A stretch of 64,000 bases of DNA from positions 2,356,001 to 2,420,000 of the forward strand of contig NZ_AP022671.1 in the NCBI RefSeq assembly GCF_011405515.1. Direction: 5' to 3'. This document shows, in pieces, positions 8,710-16,567 of this stretch; position 1 is the stretch's first letter, and every line of letters starts with the position of its first letter. The translations under genes were made by a program, and so were the position numbers. The notes below the pieces were generated by a model. It made no database searches, was not told where the DNA came from, and saw only the letters and a list, made by a program, of their open reading frames with translations. Origin of the DNA: Nitrospira sp. KM1. GTDB lineage: Bacteria > Nitrospirota > Nitrospiria > Nitrospirales > Nitrospiraceae.

Positions 8710-10179
8710 ATGAGGGAGAATGGAGTTCCCGTGTCAGCCTCTGTGAAATCGGCCCGCGAGCGCGAGATCAAACTCACCGTTGATGCAGACTTCCGTCTGC
8801 CCGCGCTGAAAGGCTCACGCCTGCCCGTAAAAATCCTCACATCCGTCTACTATGACACCGCGGACCTGCGTCTGGCTCGGGCCCGGATCACCCTTCGGCA
8901 TCGAACGCAGGGGAGAAAGGGAGTATGGCAGCTCAAGCTGCCGCTTGATTGCGGCCGTCGTGAGATCGAACTGCCGGGCAAGGCATCACATCCCCCGGCT
9001 CAGGTCTTCGATCTCCTCTTTATCCATCTGCAAGGTGGAACCGTGCAACCACTGGCAACCTTGCGCACGCGGCGCACAGGGACACGCGTGGGCGGATCGA
9101 CCGGCGTGGAAGTCGTGCTCGACGAAGTGGCGGTCCTCAACAAATCGTCCGAAAGGCTAATGTTTCGCGAAGTCGAGATCGAGCGACTCAACGGCGACGC
9201 GACGCTGTCCAATAAGGTGGAAAAGACACTGCGCAAGGCGGGCGCGACGGATCACGATGGCCGGCCCAAAATCTTCCGTGCGCTGGATTGGCCGGCTCCG
9301 AGGCCGCAGCAAATTCCCGAAAGCGATGCTCCGGCTATCGAGCACCTTGGCTACCACCTACGCCGTCAGCTTGAGACCATCCTAAGGCGAGACCCAGGCA
9401 TGCGTCTGGGAGGAGAGCCTGAGGACGTGCACCAGATGCGTGTGGCGACGCGTCGGATGCGCTCCTTCCTTCGGGTAGCTCGGCCGCTGTTGGACCAGAA
9501 ATGGGAACAACCGCTGCGGGACAAGCTGGGCTGGTTAGGCCAGCAATTGGGTATGGCTCGCGATCTCGATGTCCAGCTTGCCTATTTTATGAGTCAGCTC
9601 AATGACGTCAAAGGCGAGGACAAGGACCGCAGAGCATTCGAGCGGTTTATCGAATATCTCCGACAAAAACGAAACAAAGTTCAACAGGAGCTCCTGCGCC
9701 AACTTCGGCGCTCTCGGTATGTAGGCTTGATCAACCAGCTTGTTCCCGCGGTCCAGAAGCCGGCGATCGTGTCACATGATGTTACGCTGCCAGAGCTTGC
9801 TGGAAAGGCATTCAGGAAACTACGAAAGGCGGTCAAAGCCTTAGACGATTCCTCCTCAGATGCCACGTGGCATTGCGTGCGTATTCAAGCCAAGCGGGCA
9901 CGCTACGCCACTGAGTTAGTCGAGGGATGTTTGGGTCAGGCGGCCACGCAGTTGATCGATCAGATCAAACTCATCCAGGACCTGTTGGGTGATATTCAGG
10001 ATGCCGTCATGGCCGAAGACCATCTCCGACGGTTCACCTCAAAAAAAGAGGGAAAGATCTCGTCATTCCTGGCTGGCCAAATGGTCAAACGGCAACGCCA
10101 ACGACGACGTGATGCCAAGAAGGCGTTTCTTCCAGTGTGGAAGAAGGTTAAGAAGTGTGGCGACCAGATTTGGGGTTGA
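8710..10179 (+). CDS. CYTH and CHAD domain protein
   Basis: About 489 residues. The N-terminal CYTH domain (about residues 15-205) shows the EREIKLTV triphosphate-tunnel strand, SVYYDTADLRL, LRHRTQG and KLPL motifs. A C-terminal CHAD domain (about 220-485) shows the helical hallmarks VHQMRVATRRMRSFLRVA and the matching ATWHCVRIQAKRARYATEL. CHAD domains bind inorganic polyphosphate and CYTH domains bind triphosphates, so a role in polyphosphate handling is likely. Candidate starts are TTG 8668, ATG 8710 and GTG 8731; the GTG has the best upstream GGAG, while the ATG adds seven residues. It stands alone between decayed segments and appears intact. Confidence 0.93.
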   Translation: MRENGVPVSASVKSAREREIKLTVDADFRLPALKGSRLPVKILTSVYYDTADLRLARARITLRHRTQGRKGVWQLKLPLDCGRREIELPGKASHPPAQVFDLLFIHLQGGTVQPLATLRTRRTGTRVGGSTGVEVVLDEVAVLNKSSERLMFREVEIERLNGDATLSNKVEKTLRKAGATDHDGRPKIFRALDWPAPRPQQIPESDAPAIEHLGYHLRRQLETILRRDPGMRLGGEPEDVHQMRVATRRMRSFLRVARPLLDQKWEQPLRDKLGWLGQQLGMARDLDVQLAYFMSQLNDVKGEDKDRRAFERFIEYLRQKRNKVQQELLRQLRRSRYVGLINQLVPAVQKPAIVSHDVTLPELAGKAFRKLRKAVKALDDSSSDATWHCVRIQAKRARYATELVEGCLGQAATQLIDQIKLIQDLLGDIQDAVMAEDHLRRFTSKKEGKISSFLAGQMVKRQRQRRRDAKKAFLPVWKKVKKCGDQIWG

Positions 10180-10363
10180 TCGGTGGCGGGCGCCATTGGG
10201 AATATCTTGACCGGTCTTCTCTCGCGGCAGAACCCGGTGGGGACTTGCCTGCTACTGACGGGTGCCAGAAGTCCCCCTATAGCCACACCGCTCACTACCT
10301 TCAACAGAGCCTCGGTCAGTCCGCTACCGAACAATAAAAGGGCGGGGGAGAGAAGAGTGCAAC

Positions 10364-10714
10364 CTACATCCGCAAAATCTTCTCCATGGCTTTTCCCTTT
10401 GCCAACTCGTCGATTAATTTATCCAAGTAGCGAATCTCGCGCATAGTCGGTTCTTCTATGTCTTCCACTCGGACACCGCAAACTATCCCCTTGATCAAGG
10501 CTCGCGCAGGATTCAGTCGAGGAGCTTCCCGAAGGAAGGTCTCAAAGTCTGTTTGTTTGTCCACTTGCATCTGTACCTTTTCCTGACTATACCCTGTCAA
10601 CCAACGAATAATTTCATCGACTTCTGTTTTCGTGCGTCCCTTTTTCTCTGCCTTGGCGATATAAAGGCCATACACGCTCGCGAATCTCATTGTATAGATC
10701 CGATGGTTTGTCAT
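10364..10714 (-). CDS. DUF2200 family protein
   Basis: A 116-residue protein matching the DUF2200 pattern along its full length: [19 protein letters not shown], then [35 protein letters not shown], and a highly conserved tail with CGVRVEDIE and [20 protein letters not shown]. The function is unknown; the family is widespread in bacteria and mobile within genomes. It starts at 10714, where the canonical MTxHRI begins. Confidence 0.9.
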   Translation of the reverse strand: MTNHRIYTMRFASVYGLYIAKAEKKGRTKTEVDEIIRWLTGYSQEKVQMQVDKQTDFETFLREAPRLNPARALIKGIVCGVRVEDIEEPTMREIRYLDKLIDELAKGKAMEKILRM

Positions 10715-11112
10715 GAGAGGTGATATGCGTGCGGCTTCATGGCGGTGAAGGTCTGAAATCTATTGAGCGCTCCGGTAAAGATGGAAACTCAATAGAGCAC
10801 CGTATGATAATAGAATTTGTGGATCCCGCGTGATCGACATGCCAGAGAGACCACCCTCTGAGGTTCGCATCATGCCTCTCCAAATCCCAATCGATCGTCT
10901 CGCCATCCTCTTTCCAGCTTATCCATGGCAAATCCAAGCTGCAGGCGTCGAACCTTCTTGCCTCGGAATGTCCATCCCACAACAGCCCCTTCACCTGTCA
11001 TGGCACTCTCTACTTTCCAGACGTCATTACCTACAACCTGGGTGGCCATCCCCGGTCTGACCTCGAAATCTCTTCGAAAAGGAACACAAACTTGATGGGG
11101 ATCAGTCTTGGA

Positions 11113-11395
11113 CCGAGACGACTTCTTCAACACCTCGTGCACAAAGGTCCTAATACCCGGTGTGGATGACTCTCGAGGGCCAGCCACGTTCAAAACCTCA
11201 ACGGAATGTCTTGAAGAACTCATGTACCTGCTCACGCCAGTCGCTATGTCTAGAAACATGGAGCACAGGTCGGCCGAGGCGCTTTGCGCACTCCTTGGTT
11301 AAGAGTGTGCCGCCACTGAGTACTTCGTTCCAGGTCACAATGAGCATCGCGGCACACTATCCCGGACATTCCAGCGGAAGGCAATCTGCGTGGCT
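11113..11395 (-). pseudogene. Frameshifted SLOG-fold protein (putative molybdenum carrier type)
   Basis: Reading the minus strand, one frame gives RWNVRDS, a second gives MLIVTWNEVLSGGTLLTKE then CAKRLGRPVLHVSRHSDW and EQVHEFFKTFR, and a third gives VEVLNVAGPRESSTPGIRTF. In intact relatives of the YpsA-like SLOG family (often called putative molybdenum carrier proteins) these form one continuous domain: WNVRDSDA, the GGT loop, then LNVAGPRESxxPGI. Two frameshifts are needed, one near 11361 consistent with loss of a single base. The N-terminal GGQTGAD part was not found. SLOG proteins bind nucleotide-like ligands. The third frame stays open to about 10870, but its sequence is not recognised. 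Confidence 0.55.
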
Positions 11396-11528
11396 TTTTT
11401 AGCCCCATTTTAGCTGCTTCATCCGGCGTCGTGCGCGCGGCGCGGATTTTGTCCAAGAGCCCCGAAAAGGATAGTGAACTGGCTTAATGAGGCGAGCGGT
11501 TCGCTCGATCAAGATAATGGGTCGGTAA

Positions 11529-11702
11529 TCATTCATGATGGGAAGCCTCACATTCCGGTGACTCAACTTTGGTCCCGCTGGAGATCCGGACATGAAATTC
11601 CCGCTCTAACTCCAATTGAGCTTCTTGGTCTCCCAACAGAGCGGCCTGGAACAAGATCCGCCGATAGGCCGATTCCTCTTCCCATGAATCGAGGCGCCCC
11701 AT
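11529..11702 (-). CDS. Possible 57-residue protein with a strong ribosome binding site
   Basis: An ATG at 11702 is preceded on the minus strand by GAGGGGAGTGAGGC, a good Shine-Dalgarno at normal spacing. The product begins MGRLDSWEEESAYRRILFQA and continues ALLGDQEAQLELEREFHVRI, clearly helical and coding-like, then ends in a polar tail that may follow a frameshift. No family is recognised. It is too short for routine gene calling and may be a real small gene or the start of a broken one. Confidence 0.35.
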   Translation of the reverse strand: MGRLDSWEEESAYRRILFQAALLGDQEAQLELEREFHVRISSGTKVESPECEASHHE

Positions 11703-12090
11703 GCCTCACTCCCCTCTTTGATGCGAGGAGTGTACTGACCGCGTGTTACATCCAAAGTCTCTGCCTGTTGCGACACAGTTGCATCTGGACTAGTTTATGG
11801 GTGCAGGCGACGTTCGATTTCCCCAGCGTGCAAACGTCTCACCGTACCGTGAACTCTCCCAGTGTAAGATGACCCTATTCAGGTCCCAACCATGAGGTGC
11901 TCCTCTTACGAATTAATACGAAATAAGGTAGGAAGCCGACGACATTGTCTCGGCCAGGCTGCTATGGAAGTCAACTGTTCAGGCTGAAGAATCGGCGAGG
12001 CGCTACCGGGAGGAGTGCGCGGCTAAGCAAGAGATGCTACACCCGACGATGAAAACGAATAGACGAGTCCTATGGAGTCCTGTCAGTCGA
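11703..12090. other. Gene-poor stretch
   Basis: No supported gene, RNA or repeat was seen on either strand apart from the ribosome binding site of the short gene to the left. Confidence 0.4.
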
Positions 12091-12288
12091 TTAATGGTTG
12101 AGACTTCGTCTCCTCATCAACTCTTTCACCTGCTTGATGGCAAGAATAGGGATATATTGCTTAATGCGTGCTTCCCGATCAAGACGGCACAGTTCGCTCT
12201 TCAGAATCTCATGCACTTCAGCTGATGGACGAGAAAATTGTTCGGCAATCTCTTTAACAGCCTCCGTGGCACCGTTTGATTCGTGCAT
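12091..12288 (-). CDS. DUF3562-like small protein
   Basis: A 65-residue protein starting MHESNGATEAVKEIAEQF, followed by RPSAEVHEILKSELCRLD and ARIKQYIPILAIKQVKELM. This agrees with the DUF3562 pattern (helix, VxEIxxxE, then ARIxxYxPxLxxxxVxxxL); members are small DNA-binding-like or regulatory proteins of unknown role. GGGGAGG lies just upstream at good spacing, which fixes the start at 12288. It appears intact among fragments. Confidence 0.75.
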   Translation of the reverse strand: MHESNGATEAVKEIAEQFSRPSAEVHEILKSELCRLDREARIKQYIPILAIKQVKELMRRRSLNH

Positions 12289-12735
12289 GGTTGTCCTCCC
12301 CAGCCAGATAAGCCAAAATTAGCCCATGACTGATTTCAAATAGTTGTAAGCATGTCACCTGCAGGAAGCGCTAATCTAGGCCAAAATATCGATGTACGTT
12401 TTGATTGCGTAAGTGAGGTAGGTAAACGTCTCGGCCATACTTTTCACAAGAACAACGAAGCTTACGCACTCGAATGCGTTCCTGGGCATTCATTGGAGGA
12501 TGGCTCCAAGTCTTGATTCGCGAGTGACGAGACGCCCTGTCTGATTGTTTCGATAGAAGTCATCGATTCACCCAGATAGCCCAACAACTCCCAACGAATT
12601 TTGAGCCTGCCTACACGTCTGCCACACTTTCTTGACGCCTCCTCCATCCTGAGTAGGCCATTCGAAGATCTCGTCTGTTCGGACACATTCATGCATACCG
12701 ATGCAAACACCTAACTACATACGGGAATTATTAGT
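12289..12735. other. Gene-poor stretch
   Basis: A minus-strand open frame at 12462-12710 has patches that could be coding (ELLGYLGESMTSIETIRQG) but no recognised family and no ribosome binding site. Nothing else is supported. Confidence 0.35.
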
Positions 12736-12855
12736 GCAGCTACGATCGTGGGGGAGTATTTCGAGGGAGATGCATCGTACCATTTGGTGCTCTTCTCGCG
12801 TCAAAAGAGTCGTACGGCCTTGTGGGATCAGGGGAAAACTAACTTATCAAGATGA
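12736..12855 (+). pseudogene. Fragment resembling the C-terminus of a three-Cys-motif partner (TcmP) protein
   Basis: The frame encodes VGEYFEGDASYHLVLFSRQK and then SRTALWDQGKTNL before a stop. The string YHLVLFSRQKxxxxLWD resembles the closing strand and helix of three-Cys-motif partner proteins, which are found with restriction or defence loci. No upstream domain, Cys motif or start is present, so this is at best a remnant. Assignment rests on one short motif. Confidence 0.28.
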
Positions 12856-13052
12856 GAGGAGTATTCCGCGGAGCTATTTGGTCGTCATCTTTCCATTTAT
12901 GTCCGCACTTCTGGCAGACCCATTTTGGAGGCTCCAGCTTCCGCTTAGTGACAATAGTTCCACCAATTTTGACGGGATTAGACCGACGTAATGGTCTGGC
13001 GATTGACCTTCAGGCTCTTACATTTAGGGCAGGGAGGTTTCGAGGAGGCCAT
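12839..13052 (-). pseudogene. Small zinc-ribbon protein split by a single-base frameshift
   Basis: The minus-strand ATG at 13052 begins MASSKPPCPKCKSLKVNRQT and then hits a TAA. Skipping one T at that point lets the next frame continue NPVKIGGTIVTKRKLEPPKW and then VCQKCGHKWKDDD to a stop at 12839. The joined product would be a compact zinc ribbon of about 70 residues with one CxxC pair at each end, as expected for four-Cys zinc binding. The frameshift separates the two halves, so the gene is broken or the base is a sequencing error. The role is unknown. Confidence 0.55.
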
Positions 13053-13141
13053 GTTTCATTGTGATTCAAACGGCTCGCCGGAGGGTGAGGCATGTCACGT
13101 GTTGGTCCTCTTAGGTGATTCGCTTCCAGGCGTTAGCGGTT

Positions 13142-13318
13142 TCACTTTCCTTTCGGCAATTGGCCCTTTTTCTCTAGTTCCTCTCAATGTGCATCAACTA
13201 GATCCATCAGCAGAGCCTTAACTGATTTGTTTCCCAGGGCGGCCTCAATCTTGGCCTTCACAATAGTGTCCCGAGGCACTTCCCTGAAATTCCAGGTAAA
13301 AGTTGCTGAACTGCCGAA
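13142..13318 (-). pseudogene. Small protein interrupted by an in-frame stop
   Basis: The minus strand encodes ATFTWNFREVPRDTIVKAKI, then EAALGNKSVKALLMDLVDAH, an in-frame TGA at 13184-13186, then EELEKKGQLPKGK and a second TGA. The sequence runs smoothly through the first stop, as if a sense codon had mutated. No start codon is evident upstream. The family is not recognised; it resembles short regulatory proteins. It is probably decayed. Confidence 0.35.
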
Positions 13319-13319
13319 A

Positions 13320-13583
13320 ATGCATCCGCTGCCAGGATTGTCTGATGACATAGGCGAGATAGAGCGACACGTTCAAATGTCCTACGCGGCCGTTGACTTG
13401 GCCCGCTGCCTCTCTTTTGATGCCGATTCGGTCGAGCCAGACACCATCACAGACTTTGTGGAATTGATGGCGGAACATCTTGGGACAGTGAAAGAGGGAT
13501 TGGTTGAAATTCAGCAACGTATCAACGCCGACTCCTTGGTAATGATGCCGCGCATATCGAATCTCAAGACTATGACAAGGTAG
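13320..13583 (+). CDS. Possible small helical protein
   Basis: An 87-residue frame starting MHPLPGLSDDIGEIERHVQM with a helical, acidic middle (TITDFVELMAEHLGTVKEGL). Downstream, another frame encodes KEEVEIAIEFTKEVLKAIYR up to about 13657, which might be the original C-terminus after a frameshift. There is no ribosome binding site and no recognised family, so the start and even the reality of the gene are uncertain. Confidence 0.28.
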   Translation: MHPLPGLSDDIGEIERHVQMSYAAVDLARCLSFDADSVEPDTITDFVELMAEHLGTVKEGLVEIQQRINADSLVMMPRISNLKTMTR

Positions 13584-13723
13584 GCAAGGAAGAAGTGGAG
13601 ATTGCGATAGAATTCACCAAGGAAGTTTTAAAAGCGATTTATCGATATAACTTCTAAGTAAACTCCAGGGCTTTAAAAAGCCACCCACTCCGCCGTGATT
13701 GATGTTAACTGCGTACGTGCGTA

Positions 13724-14119
13724 TTACAACTCCATGAACGGCAACTCCAACTGATCGCGTTCAGCCACTGCAAATTGGTCTTTTCTTCTCCTCTTCCTTC
13801 GGCTCTGGTAGCCGTGTAATTCATCGAACGCTGTGTTCGAGGCCTGCCGTTCTTCTGCCTTAATGATCTCAAGTACAGGTAGAAGGGCTTCAGTCAAGCT
13901 AGAGCATGACCCAGGTCCGGACAAAACAATATCCATCCGGCGACGATTCTTTGGATGCACATATAGAGGTCGGCACACATAGGAATCCCACATTACGTCC
14001 TGGGCGATACCACTGTTGCCGACAGCATGGCCCAACTCTCCAGTGCTTCCCGCTGGTAACGTCATGCAATCGGATGTCAGACGGACAGAGAGACCAATAC
14101 GGGCTTCTGCATGTTCCAT
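13724..14119 (-). CDS. Integrase-associated small protein, function unknown
   Basis: A 131-residue frame starting two bases after the integrase stop. Its beginning (RIGLSVRLTSDCMTLPAGST, then GELGHAVGN) resembles short proteins with an RVRLTxDxxxLPAGxxG motif, such as the DUF4314 type. The middle (CRPLYVHPKNRRRMDIVLSG) and a charged tail follow. Parts of the middle may be out of frame compared with relatives. The tight spacing suggests it was cotranscribed with the integrase. Function unknown. Confidence 0.4.
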   Translation of the reverse strand: MEHAEARIGLSVRLTSDCMTLPAGSTGELGHAVGNSGIAQDVMWDSYVCRPLYVHPKNRRRMDIVLSGPGSCSSLTEALLPVLEIIKAEERQASNTAFDELHGYQSRRKRRRKDQFAVAERDQLELPFMEL

Positions 14120-14121
14120 AG

Positions 14122-15234
14122 TTACTCCAATACCTTCATTACTTCATCGTAGCGCAACCTTTTCAACCCCTCCCGCAACAACTTCAGCGGTATCTGTTCC
14201 CGATGCACATACGTCCGACCATGCACGCTCTGCGATGCATGCCCTGCTAGCATCTCACACGTTATGCGGACAACCCGCGCTAGTCAGCTTTGAGATCCCG
14301 CCATGCCGCAGCGAATGAAGGACGAGCGCAGGATCAGTCAATCCGCTCTTTGTGACAAACCGCCCGAACCATTTCCCGACTGGATCAGACCAGCCGTTTC
14401 CACCTTTGCGCTTCAACTGTGGGAACAGCCTGGTGTGTCCAGCTTCCTTGATCGACCGAATATATTCCAAGAATCCCAACTCGATCAGCGAGGACTCGAT
14501 CAGCGAGGAATGGATGGGAACTCTTCGCTTGCTGCCCTCGTTCTTCAATGTTTGCCACTCCCCTTCATCCGTGATCCGTATGAACGGGATATCCTCTGCC
14601 TCTTGGATATCTGAGATAAGAAGCCGGCCGGCTTCCTCCTTCTACAAATCTCAAAGAGACAGATCAGGATCAGTCAATATCGCTCAGGCCGTTCTTGACG
14701 CTGTTGTATAAAGTCCTTCGATTCAAGCCGTGTCAATAATTGATCGTCACTGAATACCTTTCGCTTTATCGCAACCTTATTATTTGCTTGGTGCAAGACC
14801 GCGAACCGGATTGGAATTCTCGGGTATGTCTCGGCCGATGGTTTCCATGAACTTCTGGATTCCCCTTTCATGGGCTTGGCCGTCCGCTCTACGCGAGGAT
14901 TCTCAGCCATGAACTTTTCGAGGATCAAGGCTTCGTGGGCATCTTCCAACTGGTCATGCGATTCGGCCTCATCCAGTTCGGTTTCAAGCCGATGGGATAC
15001 CAGGGCCTCTCGTTCGGCTTCCGGCCTAGACTCCCCGTGCTTGTGCAGGACCAAGAATAGACGTTGTATCCTCGATTCCCAGTCAGCGGAACGGGCTTTG
15101 GCCTCGTCCTTGTCATCGGTCCTGAGACTCCTCCAGACTTCTTCCCTACCCTTGAGATAGCCTCGAAGACGCTTGGGAACGCTGGAGAGATGGTAGTACA
15201 TTTTGCGGGTTACACGAAGGAATATCGTAGACAA
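14122..15234 (-). pseudogene. Broken tyrosine recombinase (phage-type integrase)
   Basis: The N-terminal part (15234 to 14674) has a DUF6538-like start (YYHLSSVPKRLRGYLKGREE, VWRSLRTDDKDEAKAR) and stops. The catalytic C-terminus resumes in another frame (KRRVPIHSS, FVTKSGL, then the HxxR box LHSLRHGGISKL) and, after a two-base loss near 14260, continues LAGHASQSVHGRTYVHREQ, which carries the second His and the Tyr nucleophile, ending DEVMKVLE. The core-binding half and box I Arg region are missing between the parts. A 12-base tandem duplication (SLIESSLIE) is visible near 14490. It is inactive, but it marks an old integration next to tRNA-His. Confidence 0.8.
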
Positions 15235-15235
15235 A

Positions 15236-15286
15236 CCTCCAAAGTCGTAGCTCAGTGGATAAGAGCGCTATACGACTCTCTGGAGG
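15236..15286. repeat. Inverted repeat around a tRNA-like D-arm
   Basis: CCTCCA at 15236-15241 and AGTCGTA at 15243-15249 pair with TACGACT at 15271-15277 and TGGAGG at 15281-15286. The loop contains GCTCAGTGGATAAGAGC, which has the form of a tRNA D-arm. No anticodon or T-arm follows, so it is not a functional tRNA. It could be a relic of a tRNA end at an attachment site, or a terminator-like structure between tRNA-His and the integrase. Confidence 0.45.
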
Positions 15287-15332
15287 CTTTTAATCACACT
15301 CTCCGCTGCTGGAGATGATTTTGTGAGTTCGG

Positions 15333-15410
15333 TGGGGTGGATGACGGGTTTTGAACCCGCGACCTCCGGATCCACAATCCGGCGCTCTAACCAACTGAGC
15401 TACATCCACC
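15333..15410 (-). tRNA. tRNA-His (GTG)
   Basis: On the minus strand the sequence folds as a complete cloverleaf: acceptor GTGGATG with CATCCAC, D-arm GCTC...GAGC, anticodon arm CCGGA-TTGTGGA-TCCGG with anticodon GTG, and T-arm GCGGG-TTCAAAA-CCCGT. A 5' G at 15410 lies opposite C73, the extra G-1 identity element of histidine tRNAs. CCA is encoded at 15333-15335. It lies 74 bases downstream of pyrF on the same strand, and the broken integrase lies beyond it, as expected for a tRNA used as an integration site. Confidence 0.96.
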
Positions 15411-15484
15411 GTCGAGCAACAGGGGAGAGGAGGAATGTGAATCTTAACAAAGAGGGTAGAAACGTGGCAACCAGGAGTCGCGTC

Positions 15485-16252
15485 TCAGGTTCGCGCGTCA
15501 AATGCGGCTTGCATTTCTGAAAGTATCGCAGCGGTGGCAGCACCGGGATCAGTCGCTTCGCGGATAGGCCTTCCGATGACGAGATAGTCCGCCCCGGCGG
15601 AAATCGTATGAGTCGGCGTCGTCGCGCGGGCATGATCATCGACACCTCTGCCGGCCGGCCGAACTCCGGGTGTGACGATCAAGAATCGTGGACCGACTTT
15701 GGGTCGCAGCACACCGGCTTCTTCGCCTGATGCCACCACTCCGTCGCACCCAATTTCAGAAGCGAGGAGCGCTCTCGCGGTCACAAGTTCCTGAACCGTG
15801 TGTTGAATGCCCATGTCTTTCAAGTCATGGCTGTCGAAATTCGTCAGTACGGTCACGGCCAACAACTTGAGGGAAGAGGCGCCCCGTCCTTTGACGGCGG
15901 ACGCCAGCGCTTTTCTATTGGCATGCACAGTCAACAGTTCCACTCCCATCGCCGCCACGCGTTCTGTTGCTCGACGGACCGTTTCCTCGATATCGAGAAA
16001 CTTCAGATCGAGGAATACCCGCATTCCTCGTTTGAGAAGACGCTGAACGACATCGGGGCCGGCTGCTGTATATAACTCAAGCCCTACCTTTACAAAACTG
16101 ATTTGACCTTGAATCGCATCGAGCAACCGTTCCGCATCCTGAGCAGACGGTATATCCAAGGCCAATATCAATCGGTCACGCGCTTGGATTTTCGCCAATC
16201 TCTGTAATCCTCCCTCACCGACTTGTTGTCTTGACGCTTCCATGACCCCCAT
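15485..16252 (-). CDS. pyrF: Orotidine 5'-phosphate decarboxylase
   Basis: A 255-residue enzyme that converts OMP to UMP in the last step of pyrimidine synthesis. The barrel begins RLILALDIPSAQDAERLLDA, with FVKVGLELY following. The catalytic motif is DLKFLDIEETV (the usual DxKxxD, with Leu where many relatives have His), and the phosphate-binding end is VTPGVRP and YLVIGRPI. ATGs at 16252 and 16243 are both possible. The rpsT promoter lies within its 5' end, on the other strand. tRNA-His follows downstream. Confidence 0.95.
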   Translation of the reverse strand: MGVMEASRQQVGEGGLQRLAKIQARDRLILALDIPSAQDAERLLDAIQGQISFVKVGLELYTAAGPDVVQRLLKRGMRVFLDLKFLDIEETVRRATERVAAMGVELLTVHANRKALASAVKGRGASSLKLLAVTVLTNFDSHDLKDMGIQHTVQELVTARALLASEIGCDGVVASGEEAGVLRPKVGPRFLIVTPGVRPAGRGVDDHARATTPTHTISAGADYLVIGRPIREATDPGAATAAILSEMQAAFDART

Positions 16253-16260
16253 GATACAAG
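16231..16260 (+). promoter_or_regulatory. Likely sigma-70 promoter of rpsT
   Basis: TTGACG at 16231-16236 and TACAAG at 16255-16260 are separated by 18 bases (ATACAA with 17 is an alternative). The rpsT start is about 30 bases downstream with AAGGAG in between. The promoter overlaps the beginning of the divergent pyrF. Confidence 0.5.
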
Positions 16261-16291
16261 AAGCATTCTTTTAGGCCATAAGGAGTGTGCT

Positions 16292-16567
16292 ATGCCGGTC
16301 GTTCATAAATCAACTATTCGTCGTGCCCGCCAAGCCGAAAAGCGCCATGCGAGAAACCGCGCTACCCTCAGCGCAGTCAAAGGACTCATGAAGAAAGTCC
16401 AAAGTGCCGTGGCCGGCAAGCAAGTCGATGCGGCCAAGACGTCGTTGCGTGAAGCCACTGCTGCACTCGGGAAAGCCGTAACGAAGGGCGTGATGAAGGC
16501 GAATACGGCCTCGCGCCGTGTCTCGCGTCTTACAAAGCATGTCAATTCTTTGATCTCGCCACGCTGA
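16292..16567 (+). CDS. rpsT: 30S ribosomal protein S20
   Basis: A 91-residue basic protein of the small ribosomal subunit that binds 16S rRNA. Typical S20 features are HKSTIRRARQAEKRHARN near the N-terminus and KGVMKANTASRRVSRLTKHV near the C-terminus. AAGGAG lies about 7 bases before the ATG. It is transcribed alone, and its last 26 bases overlap the 3' end of the convergent holA. Confidence 0.97.
   Translation: MPVVHKSTIRRARQAEKRHARNRATLSAVKGLMKKVQSAVAGKQVDAAKTSLREATAALGKAVTKGVMKANTASRRVSRLTKHVNSLISPR

Noticed and set aside
13245-13517. 90-residue minus-strand frame
   Set aside because: Codon pattern favours the plus-strand frame at 13320-13583 and a different minus frame at 13142-13318; this one has no ribosome binding site or motif.
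15241-15315. A second tRNA next to tRNA-His
   Set aside because: Only a D-arm-like sequence is present; no anticodon stem, T-arm or CCA can be folded, and the flanks form a long inverted repeat instead.
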